Assembly: GCA_963763485.1 (NCBI GenBank)
Contig: CAVXOW010000007.1
Span: forward strand, 434,001-498,000
DNA: 64,000 nucleotides
Direction: 5' to 3'
Origin: CAWCKS01 sp963763485
GTDB lineage: Bacteria > Pseudomonadota > Alphaproteobacteria > Rhizobiales > Xanthobacteraceae
Position numbers and translations under genes: made by a program
In this document: positions 38,237 through 47,933 of the stretch, piece after piece
Layout of the letters: each line of letters opens with the position of its first letter
Position numbering within the stretch: the first letter of the stretch is position 1
Notes under the pieces: model-generated
Database searches by the model: none
Told to the model about the DNA's origin: nothing
The model's input: the letters and a program-made list of their open reading frames with translations, nothing else

Positions 38237-40018
38237 ATGCAACGCCGGCAAACGACTCCATCCTGCTGGGCCAGAACCTTCGCAAATCGTTCCGGCGTGA
38301 CACTGGCGAGACCGTGATGGCGCTCGACGATATTTCAATTGCGGTTGATCGTGGCACGCTTGCAGCGATCGTCGGGCCGGATGGTGCTGGCAAAACCACG
38401 CTGATCCGGCTGATCGCCGGGCTGATGCCTCTCGACGGAGGGAAGTTGACAGTCCTGGGCTTTGATGTGGCAAGAGATCCTCAACAAGTCCAGGATCGCA
38501 TCGCCTATATGCCGCAGCGCTTCGGACTCTATGACGATCTGAGTGTCCAGGAAAATCTCGATCTGTACGCCGATCTGCATGGTCTTTCCATCACGGACCG
38601 GATGACGCGGTATCCCGAACTGCTGGAGATGACGGCACTTGCGCCCTTCACAACACGGCTGGCCGGCAAGCTGTCCGGAGGAATGAAGCAGAAGCTGGGA
38701 CTGGCATGCACGCTGGTTGGGTCGCCGGCTCTGTTGTTGCTCGATGAGCCGACCGTCGGCGTCGATCCATTATCGCGCCGTGAACTCTGGGAAATCATCG
38801 TACGGCTTGTTCGCGATCGAAGTCTCACTGTTCTCACAAGTACCTCATATCTTGATGAGGCCGACCATTGCGATCACGCCTTTGTGCTGCGCGAGGGCAA
38901 ACTGTTGGCAAGCAGTCCTCCGCAAGATGTCGCCAACGGCGCCGCTGGATGCACATTTGAAGTGCAGCCAACCGAAGGCGAGCTGGCGCGGAGTTCTGCA
39001 ATCGCGTCTGCTGGGCAACCCGGCAACTATCGATGCGGTTCCGAAGGCAGGTCGCGTACATCTGGTACGGGCAGGAGCAGACAACGACGCTGATGCTCTG
39101 TTGGCCGGGCATGCGATCGTCCCGGTGCCGGCACGCTTCGAAGACGGCTTCATGATGCTCCTGCGGAAACAAACCGGAACGAGCCGGAAAACGCCTGCCC
39201 CGCGGCCGTTAGAGCACGCTGTTGCGTCTCGATCGGGTGAGATGGTGATCCAAGTGCGCGACCTGGTTCGGAGGTTCGGTGCCTTTACGGCCGTCGACCG
39301 GCTCACCTTCGAGATTTCCCGTGGCGAAATCTTCGGTCTGCTTGGACCCAATGGCGCCGGCAAGACGACGACCTTCCGCATGCTGTGCGGCTTGCTTGCG
39401 ACCACCGCCGGTACGTTGCGCGTCGCGGGCTTCGATCTGCGCAATGCGCGTGCCTCCGCGCGCCAGCACATCGGATATGTTGCGCAAAAATTTTCGCTCT
39501 ACGGCCAGCTCTCGGTCATCGAAAACCTGGAGTTCTTCGCCAGCGCTTACGGCCTCCGCGGCCACCGCAGACGTGATCGGATCGATCAGGCACTCGAGGA
39601 ATTCGAACTCTCGAAGTTGATCCACTTGACCAGCGATCATCTGCCCGGGGGCTACAAGCGGAGGCTGGCCATGGCTGCCGCGCTCATTCACGAACCTGAA
39701 ATTCTGTTTCTGGATGAGCCAACCAGCGGTGCCGATCCCTTGGCACGGCGGGAGTTCTGGCAGCGAATCACGAACCTCGCCGAGCGGAACGTCACGGTCG
39801 TGGTTACGACGCATTTCATGGAGGAGGCTGAGTATTGCGACAAGATCTTGATCCTCGATGCCGGTCGCATGCTCGCCGCGGGCACGCCAGCTACGGTTCG
39901 GGGCCAGACCGCGTCCGGGGAGGGTGCCGCGACTACCATGGAGGATGCGTTCATCGCGATCGTCGAACAGGCTCGTAAGCACAGTTTGCCGGCGTTCGGC
40001 GGAGGAAGTGCGCAATGA
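38233..40018 (+). pseudogene. Double-domain ABC transporter ATPase, one frameshift between the domains
   Basis: Domain 1 (38233 to about 38985) has Walker A VGPDGAGKTTLIRL, signature KLSGGMKQKLGLAC and Walker B LLLLDEPTVGVDPLSRRE; its H-loop position reads TSTSYLDEADHCD, without histidine. Near 38985 the frame changes and the linker continues RVHLVRAGADNDADALLAGH. Domain 2 (39240-40018) has Walker A LLGPNGAGKTTTFRM, a weak signature LPGGYKRRLAMA, Walker B LFLDEPTSGADPLARRE and a proper H-loop VTTHFMEEAEYCD. Corrected length is about 595 residues, as in YbhF/RbbA-like fused ATPases. As read, only domain 1 is made from the first start, and domain 2 would need its own start (GTG or ATG near 39243). 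Confidence 0.8.
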
Positions 40019-41181
40019 GCCAGGTAGTGAACCGGTCGTCGCCGGCCATTTCGACTACGAGTTCAGCGAAGTTGCGCCGCGTCACAGCGCTCGTGCGCAA
40101 AGAGACCCTTCAGCTATTCCGCGATCCGAGCAGCATCGCAATCGGCGTCGTCATGCCGGTGCTGCTCATCTTCCTGTTCGGCTTCGCGCTGTCACTCGAT
40201 GTCAAGAATGTTCCCGTGGCCGTTGTGTTGGAAGAGCCTTCGCCCGCAGCCGTCGACCTTGCTGCTGGATTCACACTGTCTCCCTATTTTGATGCTCGAC
40301 TCACGACATCCATGCCACAGGCCCGCCAGCTCATGCTCGAGCAGAAGGTCGACGGCATCGTCCGCATTCGGCCGAATTTCGCTCGACAGTTGAACATGAG
40401 CAACGGCGAGGTGCAGGTCATCGTCTATGGAACCGATGCCAACCGCGCCCGCATTATCGAGGCCTATGCCCAGGGCGCCATTGCGCAATGGGCGGCGCGC
40501 ACGGCCGCCCAAAGTCAACAGGCGCCGACGGGCGGCGTAGCGGTGGTACAGAGCCGCCTCTGGTTCAACGAGGCCTACGACAGCCACTACTTTCTGGTTC
40601 CCGGCCTGATTGTCTTGGTCATGACGCTTATCGGCGCGCTTCTGACTGCGCTAGTGATGGCGCGAGAATGGGAGCGCGGCACATTGGAAGCGCTGTTCGT
40701 GACCCCGGTGCGAGCCGGGGAGATCGTGCTCTCCAAGATGATACCGTACTTCGTGCTCGGGATGGTTGGCCTCGGGCTGTGCATCTTGGCGGCGCAGTTC
40801 CTCTTTGGTGTTCCACTCCGCGGCTCCATCGCGGTTCTGATCGGCGTGTCGGCACTCTATCTGCTCGTTGCGCTGGCAATCGGATTGTTGATTTCGTCGC
40901 TCACCAGAAGCCAGTTTGTTTCGAGCACTGTGACGCTGTTGGTCACATTCCTGCCTGCCCTGTTCCTGTCCGGGTTCCTGTTCGACCTCCACAGCATGCC
41001 GGCGGCGGTCCGCACGCTCAGCTACGTATTGCCGGCACGCTACTATGTTACGTTGCTGCAGACCGTCTTCCTCGCCGGTAACACTTGGAATGTTCTTGTC
41101 ATCAATGCGGCCGTCCTTGCAATCATGGCGAGCTTGTTGCTCGTTTTAACGCGCGCGGTTGCCAAAAAACGCCTTCTATGA
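40015..41181 (+). CDS. ABC-2 type permease, first subunit
   Basis: Intact, 388 residues. N-terminal VRKETLQLFRDPSSIAIGVV and the first helix MPVLLIFLFGFALSLDVKNV, then a large extracytoplasmic domain, then five helices, including YFLVPGLIVLVMTLIGALLT, the conserved REWERGTLEALFVTPVRAGE, IAVLIGVSALYLLVALAIGL and FLPALFLSGFLFDLHSMPAA. Typical YbhS/YhhJ-type layout. It overlaps the ATPase stop and the next permease start by ATGA junctions. Confidence 0.92.
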   Translation: MSQVVNRSSPAISTTSSAKLRRVTALVRKETLQLFRDPSSIAIGVVMPVLLIFLFGFALSLDVKNVPVAVVLEEPSPAAVDLAAGFTLSPYFDARLTTSMPQARQLMLEQKVDGIVRIRPNFARQLNMSNGEVQVIVYGTDANRARIIEAYAQGAIAQWAARTAAQSQQAPTGGVAVVQSRLWFNEAYDSHYFLVPGLIVLVMTLIGALLTALVMAREWERGTLEALFVTPVRAGEIVLSKMIPYFVLGMVGLGLCILAAQFLFGVPLRGSIAVLIGVSALYLLVALAIGLLISSLTRSQFVSSTVTLLVTFLPALFLSGFLFDLHSMPAAVRTLSYVLPARYYVTLLQTVFLAGNTWNVLVINAAVLAIMASLLLVLTRAVAKKRLL

Positions 41182-42308
41182 GGACGACGATGGTCGATGC
41201 GATCCTACGCACTCTGGCTCTCATTCGCAAAGAGCTGTTAGCGGTTCTGAAAGATCCGCGTAGCCGTTTCAGCCTCTTCATCCCACCGATCCTGCAATGT
41301 CTGATTTTTGGCTATGCGGCAACCTTCGACCTCAGCAATGTGCCCTATGCGGTACTCGACCAGGATCGCAGCGCGGCATCCCGTCAGCTCCTCGCGGCGC
41401 TGGACGGGTCAGGCGTGTTCCAGCGTGTTGCGGAACTCAACCGCGCTGCCGACATTCGATCGATGATTGACGAACGGCGCGCATTGCTTGTCATTCAGAT
41501 CGGGCAGGATTTTCAGCGACGGCTCATGGCTGGCCAGCAGGCGGACGTGCAGGTGATTGCCGATGGCCGCAATTCCAATACTGCCGGCACCGCATTGGGC
41601 TATGTCGGATCGATTGTCAGCACGTTTAACGCTAGCTGGGCGGCGGAACACGGGGAGCCGGAGCCGCCTCTTCGTGCCACGGTGCGGGCCTGGTACAACG
41701 CCAATCTTGAAACCCGTTGGTACATGGTCCCGGCGCTGATCGGCACGTTGACATTTTTGCAGACGCTGTTGTTGACAGCAATGTCGGTCGCCCGCGAACG
41801 TGAACAGGGGACTTTCGATCAGCTCCTGGTGACGCCGTTCCGCCCACCCGAAATCATGGTCGGCAAGGCGGTGCCTTCAGTTCTGATCGGCCTGGTCCAG
41901 GCGACTTTGATCCTGCTTGTCGCACAGCTTTGGTTCCGTATTCCGTTCGTAGGATCGTATCTCACCCTCTACGCCGGCCTCGGCTTGTTCCTGATGGCGG
42001 CGGTGGGGATGGGTCTCATGCTTTCCGCAGTCGTTGCCACCATGCAGCAAGCGGTGCTCTTTGCATTTGTGTTGATGATGCCATTCGCGCTGCTCTCGGG
42101 CCTGACGACGCCACTAAGCAACATGCCCTTGGTGTTTCAATACATCACGCTGCTGAACCCGTTGCGTTATGCCATCGACATCGCCCATCGTGTCTATCTC
42201 GAAGGCGCCGGGCCGACTTTGTTGATTCCGGACCTTTGGCCAATGGCATTGATCGCAACGGTCACGCTCTCCGGCGCGGCCTGGTTGTTCCGCCGAGGAC
42301 TCGAGTGA
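41178..42308 (+). CDS. ABC-2 type permease, second subunit
   Basis: Intact, about 376 residues from ATG 41178. Same layout as its neighbour: ALIRKELLAVLKDPRSRFSL, helix FIPPILQCLIFGYAATFDLS, extracytoplasmic domain, then helices around VPALIGTLTFLQTLLLTAMS, VAREREQGTFDQLLVTPFRP, LGLFLMAAVGMGLMLSAVVA and FAFVLMMPFALLSGLTTPLS. It probably pairs with the first permease as a heterodimer driven by the fused ATPase. It is the last gene of the exporter operon; the next gene is convergent 172 bp away. Confidence 0.92.
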   Translation: MRTTMVDAILRTLALIRKELLAVLKDPRSRFSLFIPPILQCLIFGYAATFDLSNVPYAVLDQDRSAASRQLLAALDGSGVFQRVAELNRAADIRSMIDERRALLVIQIGQDFQRRLMAGQQADVQVIADGRNSNTAGTALGYVGSIVSTFNASWAAEHGEPEPPLRATVRAWYNANLETRWYMVPALIGTLTFLQTLLLTAMSVAREREQGTFDQLLVTPFRPPEIMVGKAVPSVLIGLVQATLILLVAQLWFRIPFVGSYLTLYAGLGLFLMAAVGMGLMLSAVVATMQQAVLFAFVLMMPFALLSGLTTPLSNMPLVFQYITLLNPLRYAIDIAHRVYLEGAGPTLLIPDLWPMALIATVTLSGAAWLFRRGLE

Positions 42309-42480
42309 CAATCGAGGGCGAGTTCGGACGGCTGGCGCGCGGGAAATCGACGCAGCACAAGGTCCGAACTCAATAAATCCACCTGCGGCCAATAGCCCGC
42401 GACGCGGCGCTGGACGATTTAAAGCCGGGGCGAGCGGCTTCGGCGACTATGCGGGCTCGTAGGGTCGCGACCCCACCTCC

Positions 42481-43308
42481 TCAGTGCGAAAACAGCACCG
42501 GTACCATCGCGCACCGCAAGAGACGACGCGTGACCCCGCCCAGTATTATCTCTCGAGCGCGAGCGTGGCCGTAGGCGCCGGCGACGACGAGATCAGCTCT
42601 CTTCGCTCGCGCGCGAGCCAGGATGGTCTCACCGACTTCGCCCTCGTCAACCTCTTCCTCCTCAAGCACCGCCTCTATTCCGTGCCGCCGGAGATGCGTG
42701 ACGACCATCATTCCGGACGTTTGCGACGTCGGACCCGGAGCGGCATTGAGCGACAGCACGACGACCCGATCTGCAGCCTTCAGCAGTGGCAAGGCGTCAT
42801 GGATAGCCCGAGCAGCCTGGGAGCTGGCCTTCCAGGCAACGAGCACGCGTTGCGCTTTGTCCGAGGTTTCGCCCGCGTGGGGCACGACCAGGACGGGTCC
42901 GCCTGCTTCCAGCGTTACCCGCTCGGCCACGAGCTGCTCTGAAATCGGGAGGGTCTCGTTCGGATCGGCTTGGCCAACGACCGCGACGTCGGCAAAGCGA
43001 GCAAATTGCGCTACCATTGTCGCGCTATCACCTTCGGCCTCGCACCAGTCGGCCGCATTCGCCCCTTCGAGTTGACGTTCGAATTGCAGTTTAGTCGTAT
43101 TGTGCAACTCGAATGCCCACACGCGGATACTTGGCCATCTGTCTTCGCCGATCTGCGAAGCCATGAAATACGAAAGGTCGCTCGCTGGGCTCACATACAG
43201 ACCGGCCACTCTAGCATTAAAACGCCGCGCCAGAGCCAGCGCAAAGTCGATGCGGCAACCGCAATGCTTCGATGCGTTTACGTGCACGACAATGTCTTTG
43301 AGTTCCAT
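42481..43308 (-). CDS. Tandem universal stress protein
   Basis: Intact, 275 residues with two UspA-like halves. The first half (MELKDIVVHVNASKHCGCRI ... VAVVGQADPNE, up to about residue 145) lacks the full ATP-binding signature. The second half ends DLVVAGAYGHARAREIILGG followed by VTRRLL, the G-x2-G-x9-G-type ATP loop. Genes of this kind are common in oxygen-limited regulons next to hydrogenase and PpsA genes in Hyphomicrobiales. It is alone on its strand. No clear FixK/FNR box was found in front of it. Confidence 0.9.
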   Translation of the reverse strand: MELKDIVVHVNASKHCGCRIDFALALARRFNARVAGLYVSPASDLSYFMASQIGEDRWPSIRVWAFELHNTTKLQFERQLEGANAADWCEAEGDSATMVAQFARFADVAVVGQADPNETLPISEQLVAERVTLEAGGPVLVVPHAGETSDKAQRVLVAWKASSQAARAIHDALPLLKAADRVVVLSLNAAPGPTSQTSGMMVVTHLRRHGIEAVLEEEEVDEGEVGETILARARAKRADLVVAGAYGHARAREIILGGVTRRLLRCAMVPVLFSH

Positions 43309-44113
43309 GGATCTCGTCCTCGTTGCACATGTTAACCCGGAGCTGGTTCATGGATTCTGCACTCCGATCGAATTGGCGGCTCCATGGCTCACCTATGATG
43401 CCTTTCGGCAGATCCGCGCCGGCCTGCTCACTTTGCGCTGTCCCGACGGCAGGCAGGGAAGTCTCGCCGATAGACCGTCGAATAGTGAGGCACATCAGGA
43501 CCGCTTCTCGTCAGGCCGAGAACAGTCATTATCAAGGGAGCCTTCCGCGGTCAGGAAAGCGGCTCTGAGAAACTTGCGACCCCAATCAACTCGCAACCGG
43601 CGCTGATTTCGTAGACCTGCGCTGGACCGAGCTCGCTGAAACGGAACAGCTTGAAGGCGCGACTCCCATCATAGTCGAGAACACGGAGGTCATCGGAAAA
43701 GACCGTCGTACAAAATCCCGCCGATGTCCGTGTTTTCTGGAGCCCCGAGCTCGGTGGTCAACTGCGAATTCTGGCAGCGCCTCAGGGTGAATGACGTCTC
43801 GATCTCATTCGCAGAACGCGCGAATATGGAACATGGGGCTATCCTTCTGAATCACAAGGCCACGACGAACGTTTGCCAGGTCATCGTGTCGAACCTCGTG
43901 CGCGGCCGTTGCCATCGACCGATTTTTTGGAAAACTGAATAGAGCGTCAGTTCGAACGAGCCACGGCTCCGATCTGTGCAGCCACGCATGGACCTGAATT
44001 AGCGGCGTCCTTTGCTAAAAAAACCGCCAAAGAGCCGGACCTTGGAATATGATTTTTGAACGACAACGAGTGGGTTGGTGCTCAAATGCATTTTCGAACT
44101 TAGTTAGGCTCCT
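43309..44113. other. Gene-free stretch of 800 bp
   Basis: No convincing gene. A plus-strand frame at 43724-43942 (72 codons) has a start but no recognised similarity and poor codon use. Short segments such as ADFVDLRWTELAETEQLEGA near 43590 look protein-like but cannot be extended. It is probably eroded sequence and promoter DNA for the genes on both sides. Confidence 0.4.
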
Positions 44114-45154
44114 ATGGCTCCTCTCCCATATGCGAACGTTGCCGTATCGGTCGGCATCGTGTTCTGCATTGTGCAGACAGGCATTTTTTCAGGGCTGAAC
44201 TTGGCGATTTTCAGTGTCAGCAGATTGCGGCTGGAAGTCGAGGCTGCCGGCGGAAACAGTGATGCTGCGAAGCTGCTTGGCTTGCGCGCGGATTCTAATT
44301 TTGCGCTGACGACAATAATTTGGGGCAATGTGGCTACAAATGTGCTGCTTACCTTGTTGTCCAAGTCGATCTTCGCGGGCGTTGGGGCCTTCATCTTCTC
44401 GACCGTCGCGATCACCTTCCTCGGGGAAATAATTCCGCAGGCATATTTTTCCAGGAATGCGCTACGCATTGCTGCCCGATTTTCACCTTTCCTCAAGTTC
44501 TACCAGGTCGTGCTGTTCGGCGTGGCAAAGCCAACCGCGTTGTTCCTGAATTGGTGGCTTGGTCCGGAAACGATCGCGCTGTTTCGCGAACGGGATTTCC
44601 GCGCCCTTATGTCGAAGCACGTGGAGGCCGTCGACACTGATGTGGGGTCTGTGGAAGCCATCGGCGCACTGAACTTTCTCGATCTGGACGACATCGTCGT
44701 GCTCGACGAGGGGGAGCTCATTGATCCCCGCAGCATTATCTCGTTGCCGACACTGAGGGGTCGTCCGGTATTGCCAATCTTCGAACGAACCGCTGACGAT
44801 TTGTTTTTGAGACGGTTGAATGCTTCAGGGAAAAAATGGGTGATCTTTACTCATCAATCCGGCGAGCCGTTCATGGTTTTGGACGCCCACCATTTTCTGC
44901 GCGATATTTTTTTCAACGAAATTTCTGTTGGACCGGAGGCCTATTGGCATCGCCCGATCGTCATCACTGACCTGAGCGCCCGCTTGGGCGACGTGATCGG
45001 GCTGATGAAGGTTAAGCCAGAGCGAACGGATGACGATGTCATCGATCACGATTTGATCTTGGTGTGGGGAAAGCAAAAGCGAATCATAACCGGGGCGGAT
45101 CTTCTCGGGCGGCTTCTGCGCGGAATCGTCACGAAGGAACCGAAGGTGAGCTGA
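44114..45154 (+). CDS. CNNM (DUF21) membrane protein with CBS-like domain
   Basis: Intact, 346 residues. Membrane segments VAVSVGIVFCIVQTGIFSGL, TTIIWGNVATNVLLTLLSKS and GAFIFSTVAITFLGEIIPQA; the pattern FSGLNLAIFSVSRLRLE and the GEIIPQAYFSRNALR box are typical of CNNM/CorC-type transporters. Residues about 205-345 carry a degenerate CBS-pair (LDDIVVLDEGELIDPRSIIS ... VIFTHQSGEPFMVLDAHHFL). CNNM proteins are implicated in divalent cation export. It precedes the hydrogenase operon by 310 bp on the same strand, and its link to it is unknown. Confidence 0.85.
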   Translation: MAPLPYANVAVSVGIVFCIVQTGIFSGLNLAIFSVSRLRLEVEAAGGNSDAAKLLGLRADSNFALTTIIWGNVATNVLLTLLSKSIFAGVGAFIFSTVAITFLGEIIPQAYFSRNALRIAARFSPFLKFYQVVLFGVAKPTALFLNWWLGPETIALFRERDFRALMSKHVEAVDTDVGSVEAIGALNFLDLDDIVVLDEGELIDPRSIISLPTLRGRPVLPIFERTADDLFLRRLNASGKKWVIFTHQSGEPFMVLDAHHFLRDIFFNEISVGPEAYWHRPIVITDLSARLGDVIGLMKVKPERTDDDVIDHDLILVWGKQKRIITGADLLGRLLRGIVTKEPKVS

Positions 45155-45464
45155 GCGCTCGTGGTGTTCGCCCCAGTGCGCATCGAAGGATCATTTTGCT
45201 TATGTGCGGCCTCGACGGAGCAAGGCATTCCGATGAGCCATCTGGGTCGGTCCACGCCGTGCGTCAACTTTCCCGCCTAGATTTCAGGCAACGCCTGACC
45301 CTTTGCCGGGTAGCGGTTGCGAAGGCAACTCGAAGCCGGTTCCGTGAAATCGGGCGCGCGCCGACCGAGGTGGCAAGATTTGATCGGTCCGACATGCGCA
45401 GAGCCGCAATATTCAGCTAAACTGACGCACGGCAATCGATGCTGTCAAAGTAAAGGTGCAAACG
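45155..45464. promoter_or_regulatory. Upstream region of the hydrogenase operon, no clear binding site
   Basis: About 310 bp without a supported gene. The only FNR-like half-site, tttgatcggtccgac near 45380, lacks its second half, and no sigma-54 -24/-12 pair was found. The hydrogenase promoter should lie here, but its regulator cannot be named from the sequence. Confidence 0.4.
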
Positions 45465-46607
45465 ATGAGCACAGGCGATACCCTCCATATCGGTGACAGG
45501 GCGCTGCTGGCGCGCGCTGACTTTGGCGAACTCATCAGCGCCCTGCAAGATGAAGGCTATTCGGTCATCGGCCCGACGATCCGGGGGCATGCGGTCGTCT
45601 ATGCCGAAATCGTGAACGAGAACGAACTGCCCGTTGGCTGGACCGACGAGCAGGAGGCGGGGACATATCGCCTCAAGCGGCGCGACGACGAGGCGCTGTT
45701 TGGTTACGTGGCCGGCGCCCAGTCATGGAAGCCGTTTCTCTTTCAGCCCCGCCGGCTGCTCTGGCGGGCGCAAGGAAACCAAGCTGATTTCGAGATCGGC
45801 GCACCCGCCGAAGAAACACCGCGTGTTGCTTTCCTCGGGATGCGCGCCTGCGAACTCAAAGCCATTTCCGTCCAGGATCACGTATTTTCGGATGCCACTC
45901 ATCCCGATCCGGACTATACGGCGCGGCGGGATGCGGCTTTCTTTGTCGCCGTCAATTGCGGCATGGCCGGCGCAACCTGCTTCTGCGTTTCCATGGATGC
46001 AGGTCCGCGTGCGAGCAGTGGCTACGACCTTGCGCTCACCGAAATCATCCTTGGCGAGCGCCACGATTTTCTTGTTGAGATTGGCAGCGCTCGCGGTACC
46101 CGCATCGCCGCTCTTCTTCCCCTCACTACGGCACGCGAAGACGACATCGCCGCCGCGAATGACATCGTCGCAAAGACGGCAGCGAGCATGGGCCGGACGC
46201 TGCAAACCGAAGGTCTGAAGTCGCTCCTACAGGACAATCCCGAGCATCCGCGCTGGGACGACGTCGCGGCGCGCTGCCTCACCTGTGCCAACTGCACTTT
46301 CGTCTGCCCGACCTGCTTCTGCCACACGGAAGAAGATGTGACCGACCTCGAAGGGCTGAAGGCAGAACGCCATCAACGCTGGGATTCCTGCTTTAGCCTC
46401 GAGTTCTCCCATATCCGGGGCGGATCCGTGCGACCCGGCGTCGCTTCCCGCTATCGGCAATGGATGACGCACAAACTCGCGAACTGGATCGACCAGTTCG
46501 GAGAGTCCGGGTGCGTTGGCTGCGGCAGATGCATCACCTGGTGTCCCGCAGGAATCGACATCACGGTCGAAGCCGCGGCGATCCGCGCCAGCCTCGAAGA
46601 GGGCTGA
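45465..46607 (+). CDS. hydB: Hydrogenase 4Fe-4S electron-transfer subunit (HydB-like)
   Basis: Intact, 380 residues from ATG 45465. The C-terminal part has two ferredoxin-type cysteine clusters: CLTCANCTFVCPTCFCH near residues 271-287 and CVGCGRCITWCPAGID near 350-365. The middle has FLGMRACELKAISVQDHVF and FVAVNCGMAGATCFCVSMDA. This is the beta subunit of group 3b bidirectional/sulfhydrogenase-type [NiFe]-hydrogenases. It would pass electrons between the flavoprotein and the small subunit in the cytoplasm. It starts the operon and is 5 bp before the cyclic-nucleotide-binding gene. Confidence 0.9.
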   Translation: MSTGDTLHIGDRALLARADFGELISALQDEGYSVIGPTIRGHAVVYAEIVNENELPVGWTDEQEAGTYRLKRRDDEALFGYVAGAQSWKPFLFQPRRLLWRAQGNQADFEIGAPAEETPRVAFLGMRACELKAISVQDHVFSDATHPDPDYTARRDAAFFVAVNCGMAGATCFCVSMDAGPRASSGYDLALTEIILGERHDFLVEIGSARGTRIAALLPLTTAREDDIAAANDIVAKTAASMGRTLQTEGLKSLLQDNPEHPRWDDVAARCLTCANCTFVCPTCFCHTEEDVTDLEGLKAERHQRWDSCFSLEFSHIRGGSVRPGVASRYRQWMTHKLANWIDQFGESGCVGCGRCITWCPAGIDITVEAAAIRASLEEG

Positions 46608-46612
46608 AAACC

Positions 46613-47083
46613 ATGGAACTGCACAAGCTCGACGACGTCATAGCCCGAGATCCCTTTTTCCGCGGTCTCTCAAAGCCATTCTGCGAGATCATCGCAGGTT
46701 GTGGCAAGCATGTGCGCTTTGAGAAAAGTCAGATCGTTTATCGGCAGGGCGATCCGGCCGACACCTTTTATGTCATTCGGCACGGTCACGTCGCGCTCGA
46801 ACTTCCCGGCGGCGGCAGGCCGCTCGTCTATCAAACTCTTCACGACGGGGACATCCTGAATGCTTCCTGGGTCGTACCCCCCTATCGGTGTCAATCGAAC
46901 GCCCGCGCCGTCGAGACGACCGTAGCGATCGCTTTCGATGCCAGCTGCCTGCGCGACAAATGCGACGCCAATCACGACCTTGGCTATGACTTGATGAAGC
47001 GGTTCGTTCCCGTCGTGGTCGAGCGGCTCACTCATGCGAGGCTGCAGTCCATCGACGTTTACGGAGCCGGGAGCGCAGCGTGA
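46613..47083 (+). CDS. Cyclic-nucleotide-binding-domain protein within the hydrogenase operon
   Basis: Intact, 156 residues. Crp-like cNMP-binding fold: DVIARDPFFRGLSKPFCEII, FEKSQIVYRQGDPADTFYVI, GHVALELPGGGRPLVYQTLH, GDILNASWVVPPYRCQSNAR. The residues in the phosphate-binding cassette (DGDILNASWVVPPYRCQSNA) deviate from the canonical GE...R(T/S)A pattern. After about residue 120 only a short helix follows, so there is no helix-turn-helix and the protein is unlikely to bind DNA. It lies between hydB and hydG with a 5-bp gap before it and an overlap after it. It may sense a ligand or act as a structural partner of the hydrogenase; this is inference. Confidence 0.85.
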   Translation: MELHKLDDVIARDPFFRGLSKPFCEIIAGCGKHVRFEKSQIVYRQGDPADTFYVIRHGHVALELPGGGRPLVYQTLHDGDILNASWVVPPYRCQSNARAVETTVAIAFDASCLRDKCDANHDLGYDLMKRFVPVVVERLTHARLQSIDVYGAGSAA

Positions 47084-47928
47084 TGCCTCAATCGAGTTTG
47101 CGCGCTGACCCGATGGTGCCGGGCCGCTTCCGGATCGTCGAGAAGAAAAAGGAGACTGCCGATACCTATACTTTCGCTCTCGCCCGCGCGGATGGCGAGA
47201 CCGCCTTTCACTTCGCCCCTGGCCAATTCAACATGCTCTATCTATTCGGTTATGGCGAAGTGCCGATCAGCATCAGCGGCAATCCGTCGATGTCCGAGCG
47301 GCTCGTTCATACGGCACGCGCGATAGGAAGCGTGACGCGCGCGTTCGCGGCGCTTGAAGCCGGCGACATGGTAGGCGTGCGGGGACCGTTCGGCAGCGCG
47401 TGGCCGCTCGGCGATGCCCAAGGTGACGACGTGCTTGTCATCGCCGGCGGGCTTGGCCTCGCGCCACTGCGCTCGGCGATCTACCGGATGATGGCGGAGC
47501 GCAACAGTTATCGTCGGATCACGATCCTTCATGGTGCCCGTAGTCCCAATTCGATCCTCTTCGCCGACGAGTTGCGACAATGGCACGAGGATCCGGGTAT
47601 CGACTGCAAGGTGACTGTCGACCATTCCGGCACTGACTGGCGTGGCCGGGTGGGCGTCATAACGCAGCTGATCGCGCTAGCCCGCTTCGACCCGGAGCGT
47701 GTGGTGGCCTTCGTTTGCGGACCCGAAATCATGATGCGATTCAGCATCGAGATGCTGAAGAAGAGGGGCGTACAGGACGATCGCATCCATATCTCGATGG
47801 AGCGCAGCATGAAATGTGCGCTCGGCCATTGCGGTCATTGCCAGTTTGGTCCGTTTTTCGTCTGCAAGGATGGGCCGATACTGCGCTACGATCGTATCCG
47901 GAACCTTATCAGAGTGACGGAGCTCTAA
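47083..47928 (+). CDS. hydG: Hydrogenase FAD/NAD(P)-binding subunit (HydG-like)
   Basis: Intact, 281 residues from ATG 47083 overlapping the previous stop. N-terminal FAD domain with FAPGQFNMLYLFGYGEVPIS; NAD(P)-binding LVIAGGLGLAPLRSAIYRM near residues 122-140; C-terminal 2Fe-2S site in CALGHCGHCQFGPFFVCKDG near residues 246-265. This is the gamma subunit that exchanges electrons with NAD(P)H in group 3b enzymes. The order hydB-cNMP-hydG-hydD-hydA is kept without gaps over 6 bp. Confidence 0.92.
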   Translation: MPQSSLRADPMVPGRFRIVEKKKETADTYTFALARADGETAFHFAPGQFNMLYLFGYGEVPISISGNPSMSERLVHTARAIGSVTRAFAALEAGDMVGVRGPFGSAWPLGDAQGDDVLVIAGGLGLAPLRSAIYRMMAERNSYRRITILHGARSPNSILFADELRQWHEDPGIDCKVTVDHSGTDWRGRVGVITQLIALARFDPERVVAFVCGPEIMMRFSIEMLKKRGVQDDRIHISMERSMKCALGHCGHCQFGPFFVCKDGPILRYDRIRNLIRVTEL

Positions 47929-47933
47929 CGGCG

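Noticed and set aside
45375..45395. FNR-like half-site before the hydrogenase operon
   Set aside because: tttgatcggtccgac has only one matching arm; not enough for a call.
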